Below, piece by piece: positions 55,426-64,000 of a stretch of DNA of 64,000 nt. Both the position numbers and the translations under genes were made by a program. The DNA comes from Yamagishiella unicocca (Eukaryota > Chlorophyta > Chlorophyceae > Chlamydomonadales > Volvocaceae). The notes under the pieces are model-generated. The model made no database searches and was not told where the DNA came from. It worked only from the letters and a program-made list of their open reading frames with translations. The DNA lies in NCBI GenBank assembly GCA_003116995.1, contig BDSL01000014.1:1407837-1471836 (forward strand), given 5' to 3'. Each line of letters starts with the position of its first letter. Position 1 is the first letter of the stretch.

Positions 55426-57959
55426 ACTCCCTCCCTCCCTCCCCCGTTACTCAGGCGGCGCTCCCCAGGTGGACCAGCTGCGCGCCTTCCTGCGGGAGCA
55501 CTAATGGTGGCTGCTGCTGGTGTTGGACCACTACTCGGCCACGTTTGCCGGCACCGCGGACCCCTTCAACATTCATCAGGCGGCGTGGACGGAGCTGACC
55601 AAGCAGACGGGCGTGGGAGGAGACCCGGCGGCAATTGCGGACGCGACGGCAGGCGCTGACGGCGGCATGGTGGTGCCTGGCGGCCGGTCCCTGGGGCCTG
55701 CCGAGCTGGCCCGCATCTTCCTGGCCGCCACCCTGGACGACAACAAGGCGGGCGACGAGGCCAGGGTGCGTCGCACTGCGCATCGCCGGGGATGACGTGT
55801 GGTCGCGGGTCAAGGGAGGGACTGGTCTGGCAGCCGCGTCCGGAGGGGAGGCTTGCAAGCGAAACATTAACCCGTGCACTGAGGCCACCGAGCAGCAACT
55901 GTAGCGCCGTACCGAGGCGGACCGCTGTAGTGCTGTAGCGATGCCGTCGTGTGACGCGGGTAGTGCCAGCTCGTCAGGGTGGGCACCAGCCGCCACGAAC
56001 CCAAAAAACACGATCGTGACACCAACCCCATCCCACCACGACCACACAGCACTTCCCCAGTTTCCCCCACCCCCGCAAGTCGCAAGTGGTCCCCCCAACG
56101 CCACGGCCCCTTTCCCTTGCCCCCTGGCCCCTGGTCCCTCTCGCTCCCGCCCCTCCCCTCCGCAGCCCACCCCCGGCACCTCGCTGATGCGCTCCCAGTG
56201 GGTCGAGCTCCTCCTGCGCACCGCCGCAGCCGAGTTCCTGCTGGGGCCCGCAGCGGGGGCCGCAGCGGGGTCCGCAGCGGGGACCACCGGCGGCGCCAGC
56301 AGCAGCCACAACAGCGCCAGCAGCACCAGCAGCAGGGCCCTCTCGGGCGAGCTGGGAAGGGTCGGTGTGCAGAGCAGGAGGCGGGCGGCGGGGTCCAAGG
56401 CCACCGAGACAGCCGCGGCAGCCGCAGCTGGCGGCGGCAAGAAGGCGCTGCGGTGCCAGCTCGTGCTGTCCGGGTCGACGTCGCCGCCATCGAGCGAGAC
56501 GCCGCGTCAGCCAACGGCAGCGACGGCGGCGGCGGTGGTGGTGGTGGTGGTGGTAGTGGTGGTGGTGGTGGCCGCGGCGGCGCTGTGCACCGGTTGGCCA
56601 GCGTCCACTGGAAGGTCCCCGACGACGACGACGATGCGGATGAGGACACGGAGGGGCCGGAGACCCCCAGGACTCCCAGGACGCCGACCGACCACGGAGG
56701 GGCGGTGGCGGCAGTGCCCAGCGGCTGGAAGCAGGACGCGGCCTCGGCTGACATGCTGTCTACCGTACGGCGACTGTCGTACGAATGCTTCATACCCAAC
56801 GTGGCGCCCGGCGCACTGGTGGGTCTGGTCCAGGGAGGGGTTGGTTCCTGGAGGCAGGAGGAGGGGCGGCCCTTCGCTAGCGGTAGTCGGTGTGGAGAGT
56901 CCTGGAGGTGCGAGGTGGGGAACCGGTAACTCGACATGGGGTGGTGTGTGTGTGGGGGGGGTTCGAGGGAAACCCGTGGGGGGGGGGGGCAACAGCCGGG
57001 CTGCTCGGTCTGCGTTGCGGGTGGTGCCGGTGCAGCTCTACGTCCGAACGCAAAAGCGCTAGTGCTGGTTTGCGAGCGCATCGGGACTTCGGGGGGGCTC
57101 GGGGAGGGGGTCGTGGACGCAGCGCCGCAGTCAGAGCCGAGTGGACGCGGGAGCGGGAGTGGGGAGCGGAGCCCTCGGGTTAGGCTGGTGTGGCTTGAAC
57201 GAGCAGGCCTAGCGGTTGCGGTAGTCCTCAGGCTCCGCCGCCCCGTGCAGCAACCCCCTCCTGCTCCTCCTCCTCCCCCCCCTCCTCCCGGCCTCCTGCT
57301 GCTCCCCTTGCAGCTGGTCTTCACCGGCGAGTACGGCGCCGCCGCCTACTACGACGCCACCCGCAAGGACCCCTGCTCCCCGGGAGAGCCGCGCAGCTGC
57401 ACACCATCAGGACAGGCCGCTGGCGGACAAGCTGGCGCAGGTGCGTGGGGCGGAGGGATGCGAGGGGGCAGGGGGGCGGGTGTGTGTGGAGGGGGAGGGA
57501 GCTTGCCGGGGGGCCGGGGGGCTTTCGGGACTCGGAAGGGGCAGCTTGGGCCCAGGTCGGGCAGGGGTGTGTGTGGGGGGGTATCGTGGCACTGCACCGA
57601 GGAATGGGGCCGCGGGGTAGCTACCCATCCACGGCTGGCTCGCTGCCCGCCGCTGCCCGCCTCTTGACCCGCAGCTCTTGGTCCCCTCCGCAACCCGCAC
57701 CCGCCCACGCGCGGCCAACACCGCTGCCGTGCCACCGTGCCTCGCCCTCCACCCCCCTCCCCCTGCCTCCATCTCTTTCGCCGCGCCGCTGGGGCTGCTT
57801 CGTTGCTTTGACCCCTGTCCGTCCGCTCCGCGCCTGGATGTTGTTCCTGACGCCCCCTGGTGCCCCCTGCCCGCATGCTTCGCGTCGACCGCCATCGCCA
57901 CCCGCTCTGGGCCCTGGCCAGGTGAGTCTGCGGGCGTCGGGACCTGCGTCTAGGCTTTC

Positions 57960-58292
57960 GGACCTCCTCTGGTAAATTCCGGCTTCCTCACGACATCCGC
58001 AACTCTATGGTCGGTATTCGGGCGGGTCGGGACCGTGCCGCGCTGTCCGCTCTCCCATCGCTCACCGCCTCCCCCAGTTCTCCAGCTAGCGCCCAAAACC
58101 GGTTCCGTGAAACGTTTCCTTTCGTCGCGCGGGGTCCTCACTCCCCTTCGTCTCGCCGCCGCCGATTTAGGTTAGCCGCCGAAGGTCGACCTACGGCCTT
58201 CGTCTTTCATATCCCCAACCCAGTTCTCCAGCATGCATCTCAACACGTCTGTTCTAAACGGAATTTTCTGGCATCCACGGGTCTGCCTCGAA
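57960..58292 (-). repeat. Dispersed repeat copy, duplicate of 24700-25025
   Basis: Same two tandem units as copy 1, ending GGCATCCACGGGTCTGCC where copy 1 has GGCATCAGGGTCCGCC. The ACGGGTCTGCC version is closer to the family motif AGACCCGTGG. Confidence 0.65.
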
Positions 58293-58550
58293 ACCTCACC
58301 CTCCAACCCCCTCACCCTCCAACCCCCTCACCCTCCAACCCCCTCACCCTCCAACCCCCTCACCCTTCAACCCCTCCCCTTTCAACCCCCTCACCCTCCC
58401 AACCTCCTCACCCTCCAACCCCCTCACCCTCCAACCCCTCACCCTCCAACCCCCTCACCCTCCAACCCCCTCACCCTCCAACCCCTTCACCCTCCAACCC
58501 CCTCAGCCTCCAACCCCCTCACCCTGCGACCCCTCCAACCCCCTCACCCC
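58293..58550 (+). repeat. 16-bp minisatellite, about 16 units
   Basis: Same CTCCAACCCCCTCACC unit and same terminal variant block (CTGCGACCCCTCCAACC, then GGTCACATTTCCCCGGCAGG) as the long array in copy 1. One or both alleles changed length after duplication. Confidence 0.95.
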
Positions 58551-58570
58551 GGTCACATTTCCCCGGCAGG

Positions 58571-61500
58571 TCTGTGACCTGCACACCTGGTGATGCTATT
58601 GCTTGGGTGACCCATTCTCAACTTAGAAGGGAATCTCGACAGGTTATGAGCCCCGAGTAACGCGATGGTGTTAGCTCGAACACTAGTTGCGGATAGGATG
58701 CTTTGACGACTAGGAGCCGCAATAGCTGGAGTCCTCAAGGCTAGCGATGTCCCCGAGCTACTAGGCGCAGTGAACTTTGCAGAGTGGAAATCTTCACTGT
58801 TCCGTTTCCTAGACTCGAGTGGCTGGAAGCATGTGGCCTAGCCTGGCGTCACCATACATGATGGCGGCGTTGAGGACGCGATGGACTTGGCCATCGACAA
58901 TCGCTACAAGGCCAGCCCCCTGACGCAAGCTCTGATGAAGATGACGACTGCCCGCTGGCGGAGGCGGCGGGCGTGGAAGGTCCGCCGCGTGGGCAGGCGG
59001 GTCAGGCGGGTGGCGGAGCGCAGCAGCAAGGCGCAGCGGGGCCGCGTCAGGTGGACCAAGCAGCGCAGGTGCTGGGCACGCAGCAGCCGCCAGAGCCTGG
59101 CATGCAGAATGCTGCAGGACCGGCGGGAGCCGCAGGGCAGCCACATGCAGCTGCAACCGCCGGTAGTGTCGCAGGGGTGGAAACTGGTGCCGCCGGAGGA
59201 GCCGCAGCTGAGGGGTGGATGCGTTGGCTCATGATGGCGGCGGCGGCGCTGTCGCCGCAACGGACCAGCCGCCACCACCTCGGCGCTCGAGTCGTGAGAC
59301 TCGGGCACCGCTGCGCCTGACCTACTCTGCTATGCTAACGTGTGTCAAACGGTCACTGGCTTCACTGGCGGCGGCAATGCTGCCAACAGGGCCAACAGGG
59401 GTGGCTGAGCCCGGCGGCGATGAGCCAACTTATGAGCAGGCACGCTGCCGCCGGGGCTGGTCTCTCTGGATGGTGGCAATGCTGGAGGAGATCGAGGCGC
59501 TGCAAGCGCTGCCCGTGTTTGAGCTGGCGCGTCCGCCACCGGGCGCGAAACCGCTGGGAGTGCGCTGGGTGCCTCAAGGTCAAGCGGGACTCGGAGGGAA
59601 AGGCGGTGCGGTGGAAGGCGCGTCTGGTGGTCAAGGGCTATCAGCAGGTACCGGGGAGGGACTTGGTGGAGACGTGTTCGCACCAACTGGGCGGCTGTCG
59701 ACCCTACTCGTGCTGTTGGCGATAACAGCGGCGCGGGATCTGGGACTGCACCAGCTTGACGTCAAGACGGCGTGCCTACACGGTGAGCTGGAGCCGGGCT
59801 CGAACATCTACGCCGACCAACCGCCTGGCGTCCAGCTGGGCTCGCCGGACCTCGCAATGCTACTGCGGCGCTCGCTGTACGGGCTACGGCAAGCGTCGCG
59901 GGCCTGGTACGGCAAGCTCAAAGACACGCTGTCGCAGCTGGGGTTTTGAGGAGTCGCAGTCGGATACGGGACTGTTTACGCTGCGGTTCGCAGCGGGTGA
60001 GATCTTCGTGTTGATCCATGTCGATGACATGCTGCTGGCGACGGCAGAGCTGGCGCTAATGGACTCGGTTAAGGAGTCGCTGCGCGGTCAGTTCAGCATC
60101 ACGGACCTGGGCGAGGCGCAGTTCTACCTGGGCATGCAGATCATGAGCGACCGTGCAGCGGGGACGATCAAGTTGGCTCAGAAGCAGTACACGGAGGATC
60201 TGCTGGAGCCAGTACGGCATGTCGGACGCGCAGCCCAAGGACACGCCCATGGCCGTGGGCGCGCCGCTGCTGAGAGCGGATAAGGGCGGCGGCGAGCGAC
60301 TGGGGCAGGCGGAGGCGTCGCGGTACCGGGCGTTGACAGGGAGCCTAATGTACCTGGCTAACTGCACGCGCCCGGACATTGCATTGTCGGTTGGCACTCT
60401 GGCTCGCTTTATGTCGGACCCGACGGCGGAGCACATGGCGGTAGCAAAGCGCGTGCTGCGCTACCTCCGGGGCACCACGGCACAGGGGCTGGTGTACGGC
60501 GGCAAGGGCTTGGTGCTGGCGGGCTATGCAGAGAAGGCAGCTGGAACTGGTGGGGGTTGCGGATGCGGACTTTGCGGGCGACCTTAGGACGAGACGCTCG
60601 ACTACCGGCTTTGTGTACAACACGCTCAATGACGCGGCAATCAGCTGGTAGTCGCGTCTGCAGCCGACACCGGCGGCGTAGACTGTGGAGGCGGAGTACA
60701 TGGCGGCGGCGTCAGCCGCGCGCGAGGGGCTGTGGCTTCGCAAGGGGATGGTGGACTTCAGTGTGCTGGGTGCGGGGCCGACGGTGCTGCTGGGTGACAA
60801 CCATCGCTGATGCGCAACCCAGTGCACTCGGCGCAGTCCAAGCACATCAACGTGCTGTACCACTTCATGCGGGAGCGCGTGGCGCTGGGAGACCTGGCGG
60901 TGTCGTTCGTGCCAACGGACAAGATGATCGCGAACGTACTGACCAAGCCGCTTGCGGCGCCCAAGCTTGAGTCGTTCCGCAAGGAGCTGGGCGTGCGGTA
61001 AACAGAGGAAGCGGGGGAGCTAGGGGGAAGAGGGAGGCGACTTGGAAGGACAAGTGGGATGTACTACAGTGAAGACTGCAGTACAATTGGTGTTGATATG
61101 TGGCTGCTGACTAACATCCATTTGACGGACTTGCGGATCTGTGCATGTGTGTGCGGACGCGTGCGCAGCATGTTTGGTTTATAACCGTTGGTCCTTCGCG
61201 TGTGTGCTGGAATACATTCGACGCGTCAGAACAGGCAGGTGTTGCGGTTGAGAGCGTTGCGCGCAGGTGTGTGTGAGAGTGCTAATTCTTGGGCGCTGGC
61301 TTTGCGCGCCTTTCTTGGCCGGAGGTTTTCGGCTCGCTATTGCAATGTGTTTGGCTGGTTTGAGCTGAGCTTTGCTTGCGCGTTTTTGTTGACTGCCTAG
61401 GTCGGCGGTGCCCAAACAGAGGCACACGGGATTATGCGTGTGACGATGGTTAAGTAACGTGCGGGATGCGTGATCAGCGGGATGCATATCGTGTGATACG

Positions 61501-61954
61501 CGGGATGCTTGGTCAGCGGGATGCATGTCCGTCCTATTGTACAGTTGTGTGCGAGGGGGTTTTGTTCGCTGTGAGCTGTTTGCGGTGTGATTTTCTGGTT
61601 GGTGGCTCCGGATGGCTTGTTCCTTGAGTTATGTTGCCAATGGCGTTGCGATTTGACGGAAATCTGTAATTTGCAATTTTGTGCTGTAGGTTGCTGGGAG
61701 TGGGCAGCCCGCGGGGGAATGTCACGATTCAGGGATGAGGGGAATAGTTCGGTCTGCCCCTTCCCCATGCGTGTCTGTACGACTGAGCCCCTCCTAGCTT
61801 AAGAGTCCAGAACAGGGCTTTCTAGACTAAGTCATATCATAAGCAACTAAGCACTAAGTGGTTCGGTCCTGGTTCTGTGACCTGTAAACCTGGTGATGCT
61901 ATTGCTTGCAGTTGCTTGTGTGACCCATTCTCAACTCACGACGGAATCTTGACA
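58571..61954 (+). mobile_element. Internally deleted copia (Osser-like) retrotransposon, copy 2
   Basis: Same 5'-truncated LTR (58571-58641), primer-binding site, internal deletion and 3' LTR (61720-61954) as 26081-29461. Most frameshifts and stops are shared, including the RNase H stops near 60650 and 60680. Small differences include a one-base change near 59590 that fuses two frames into one 244-codon run (59215-59949) without restoring the true RT frame. Inherited by segmental duplication, not by a second insertion. Confidence 0.85.
58690..61001 (+). pseudogene. copia gag-pol remnant, copy 2
   Basis: Same RT and RNase H blocks as 26200-28512: QLDVKTACLHGEL, SLYGLRQASRAWYGKL, HVDDML, SLMYLANCTRPDIALSVGTL, and VLTKPL preceded by KMIAN where copy 1 has KMIAD. 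Interrupted by the same shifts; no intact polyprotein. Confidence 0.85.
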
Positions 61955-62782
61955 CTGAGCGTTGACCGGGCTTGGGGATATACGGGTGCAGAGTGAGTAC
62001 CAGAGTGCAGGTAGGCTTGATGGCTTCCGCTGATGATGACAAGTCGGGTCGGGGAGGTAAGAGTGATAGCTGGGTCGGCTCGGCGGGGGGCCTGGGCGGG
62101 GGGAGGGGGCAGCCACGGACTCGCCGTGAAGGCGTGTGGGGTTGGAACGTATTCGCTACGTCATTATCTTATTGTGGATGCTCAGCTGATCTATAATGTA
62201 TTGCGGGTGGTGATGTGCCTCGGGGCAGCAGTGGGCATGACAGTGGTGCAGTGGCGTCGTGACTTGGTGCGCACAACCTACGACCAATCGGAGGTTATCT
62301 TAATGCATGGGCTTCTGCAGTGCTGCAGTCCTGGAGTTGCAGCAGGGGTGTTACAATAAAAGAACGGGGGGGGAGTGCTACTGCTGCCCTCCCTGCTGCT
62401 GCTGCCACTGCGGGCGTGTGGCGGCCACTCCGCTCTGTCAGCCGAGTGCGCGGTTCCTGCCGCGGGTGTTACTGTAGTGCTGTAGTTCTGTAGTTACAGA
62501 CAGGCCACATGTACATGGTAAGTACTCGCCGCCGGGTGTCAGGCAAGGGCCCTCCTCCTGCATGAGTCATGACCAGGGGAGATGCCGAGGACGGACGATG
62601 ATCCACCATCACATGCACGTTTGCACCTGCGGTCGCACAGCGGTACATGGGGCAGAGGCACCGCTGACGAGTGTGTGTGGTGAGGTGGCCCTGGCGCGTT
62701 GGTAACGGCATTGATAGGGGCTTGGACAAGATAAATTGCTTCGACGAGAGGTGCAGCTTAAGGCGGGGGCGGGGGCGGGGAG
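61955..62782. other. Duplicated flank, no gene recognised
   Basis: Matches 29462-30212 with scattered substitutions. Has the additional segment around 62008-62066 and a GCGGGGGC expansion at the right edge. No supported gene. Confidence 0.55.
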
Positions 62783-62911
62783 CTGTGCGTGTATGACCAG
62801 CCACACATAATGACCCCATCAACACTCGTGGCAAGGCACCGGTGGCACGCAGCGGCTGCGGCTACGATTCGTGTGGTTTCGGATCCGGCAGCAATGCTGT
62901 ATGATTGGAAC
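62783..62911 (+). pseudogene. Exon-like block, uninterrupted in copy 2
   Basis: Open for about 43 codons: LCVYDQPHIMTPSTLVARHR then WHAAAAATIRVVSDPAAMLY. It is the empty-site counterpart of the block split by the Ty3 element. The natural splice acceptor preceding it in copy 1 has been deleted here. Confidence 0.45.
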
Positions 62912-62995
62912 GTGGCGACGCTGTGCCTGACCCGCAGCCCCCATACACACAAAACCACTTGCCCCGCTGCACCCCATTGCAAGGCGCCTACCGGC

Positions 62996-63443
62996 CCTGG
63001 CCCTGGCCCTGGCCCTGGCCCTGGCCCTGGCCCTGGCCCTGGCCCTGGCCCTGGCCCTGGCCCTGGCCCTGGCCCTGGCCCTGGCCCTGGCCCTGGCCCT
63101 GGCCCTGGCCCTGGCCCTGGCCTGGCCCTGGCCCTGCCCTGGCCCTGGCCCTGGCCCTGGCCCTGGCCTGGCCCTGGCCCTGGCCCTGGCCCTGGCCCTG
63201 GCCCTGGCCCTGGCCCTGGCCCTGGCCCTGGCCCTGGCCCTGGCCCCTGGCCCTGGCCCTGGCCCTGGCCCTGGCCCTGGCCCTGGCCCTGGCCCTGGCC
63301 CTGGCCCTGGCCCTGGCCCTGGGCCCTGGCCCTGGCCCTGGCCCTGGCCCTGGCCCTGGCCCTGGCCCTGGCCCTGGCCCTGGGCCCTGGCCCTGGCCCT
63401 GGCCCTGGCCCTGGCCCTGGCCCTGGCCCTGGGCCCTGGCCCT

Positions 63444-63511
<68 letters not shown>

Positions 63512-64000
63512 TGGCCCTGGGGCCCTGGCCCTGGGCCCTGGCCCTGGCCCCCTGGCCCCCCCCCCCGCCCTGGCCCTGGCCCCCTGGCCCTGGCCCCCCG
63601 GCCCCCCTGGCCCTGGCCCTGCCCTGCCCCCCCCCCCCCCCCCCCCCCCTGGCCCTGGCCCTGGCCCTGGCGGCCCTGGCCCTGGCCCTGGCGGCCCTGG
63701 CCCTGGCCCTGGCGGCCCTGGCCCTGGCCCTGGCCCTGGCGGCCCTGGCCCCTGGCCCTGGCCCTGGCGGCCCTGGCCCTGGCCCTGGCCCCTGGCCCTG
63801 GCCCTGGTGGCCCTGGTGGCCCTGGTGGCCCTGGTGGCCCTGGTGGCCCTGGTGGCCCTGGTGGCCCTGGCCCTGGTGGCCCTGGTGGCCCTGGCCCTGG
63901 TGGCCCTGGCTGGCCCTGGTGGCCCTGGCCCTGGTGGCCCTGGCCCTGGTGGCCCTGGCCCTGGTGGCCCTGGCCCTGGTGGCCCTGGCCCTGGTGGCCC
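62996..64000 (+). repeat. (CCCTGG)n satellite with homopolymer tracts, runs off the window
   Basis: Hexamer CCCTGG array with occasional one-base slips. From about 63660 it grades into CCCTGGCGG and CCCTGGTGG variants. It includes a 65-nt G run (63444-63508) and C runs near 63560 and 63627-63649. The minus strand (CCAGGG)n has regularly spaced GGG and could form G-quadruplexes. It is not the chlorophyte telomere TTTTAGGG. The homopolymers are suspicious for assembly or consensus error. Confidence 0.9.

Larger units (their letters stand above)
52294..57440 (+). pseudogene. Multi-exon gene of unknown function, probably decayed
   Basis: Supported exons: 52294-52359 (GTIAIPVNMDFRESLIRAAK), 52618-52940, about 53143-53236, 53596-53793 (ATAGRYVREETAARDLLQKG), 54095-54301, about 54873-54959 (MELDFFDRDWNRAQAKLRFR), 55455-55765 (HYSATFAGTADPFNIHQAAW), 56166 onward (LMRSQWVELLLRTAAAEFLL), to 56818 and 57314-57440. 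The order DWxR..K / HYSA..DPF / LMR..WVELLLR..A recalls a recurrent, unnamed family in Chlamydomonas predicted ciliary proteins; that link is from memory and weak. Signs of decay: an in-frame TAA (CAC-TAA-TGG at 55501-55506), a phase mismatch at 52940/53143, and a frame change within 56166-56818. No 3' end was found; the DNA runs into a minisatellite and the copia element. Confidence 0.5.
55589..62995 (+). repeat. Segmental duplication, copy 2
   Basis: Partner of 22815-39030. It retains the approximately 540-bp exon segment lost from copy 1. It lacks the Ty3 element, the 0.39-kb segment 30213-30604 and the approximately 1.7-kb segment 37256-38950, and has the short minisatellite allele. Its left end is continuous with the upstream exons of the unknown gene, so that side is native here. 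Its right end runs into the (CCCTGG)n array. Confidence 0.9.

Noticed and set aside
62996..64000. Possible telomere
   Set aside because: Chlorophyte telomeres of this group are TTTTAGGG-type. CCCTGG is different and lies next to a segmental duplication edge.

Overview
The window looks like nuclear DNA of a volvocine (Chlamydomonas/Volvox-like) green alga. This rests on: very GC-rich coding DNA with long Ala/Gly/Pro/Ser low-complexity tracts; many short-to-medium introns with GTGAGT/GTGCGT-type donors; a TGTAA polyadenylation-type signal; a hydroxyproline-rich (PPSP) cell-wall-type protein; a deleted copia element resembling Volvox Osser; and a Ty3/gypsy chromovirus. No bacterial operon, rRNA or tRNA gene was recognised. 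The species cannot be named from sequence alone.

Layout. 1-6.8 kb: no convincing gene; diverged copies of a dispersed repeat and a ~0.7 kb imperfect inverted repeat (long hairpin). 6.8-20.2 kb, minus strand: one large gene that I reconstruct as 11 phase-compatible exons (about 2,912 aa). It has an N-terminal HARE-HTH-like domain, AT-hook-like and SUMO-related motifs, a central DCD domain and an RS/RE-rich C-terminus. 20.66-22.16 kb, plus strand: a two-exon gene for a 241-aa predicted plastid membrane protein, head-to-head with the large gene.

22.8-39.0 kb and 55.6-63.0 kb are two copies of one segmental duplication in the same orientation, differing by indels. Each contains the 3' part of a multi-exon gene of unknown function, a 16-bp minisatellite (about 64 versus 16 units), and the same internally deleted copia element. 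Copy 1 later received a 6,475-bp Ty3/gypsy insertion with three LTRs and a 5-bp target-site duplication. The insertion splits an exon-like block that is uninterrupted in copy 2.

39.1-47.3 kb is tandem-repeat rich: a 46-49-bp minisatellite in two arrays, GGA-rich repeats, degenerate PPSP-coding repeats attached to a globular extracellular-type protein (minus strand), and three tandem copies of a 669-bp unit. 47.3-50.5 kb has no recognised gene. 50.56-51.11 kb holds an orphan 5' fragment of a CCT-delta chaperonin gene. 52.3-57.4 kb holds the longer copy of the unknown multi-exon gene, with an in-frame TAA and apparent frame breaks. The window ends in about 1 kb of (CCCTGG)n with a 65-nt G tract, probably partly an assembly artefact.

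The main candidate novelty is the HARE-HTH + DCD + RS architecture. Next are the three-LTR Ty3 composite, the intron-associated dispersed repeat family, and the duplication with its internal rearrangements. All exon models are read by eye from splice consensus and frame; no transcript evidence was available.
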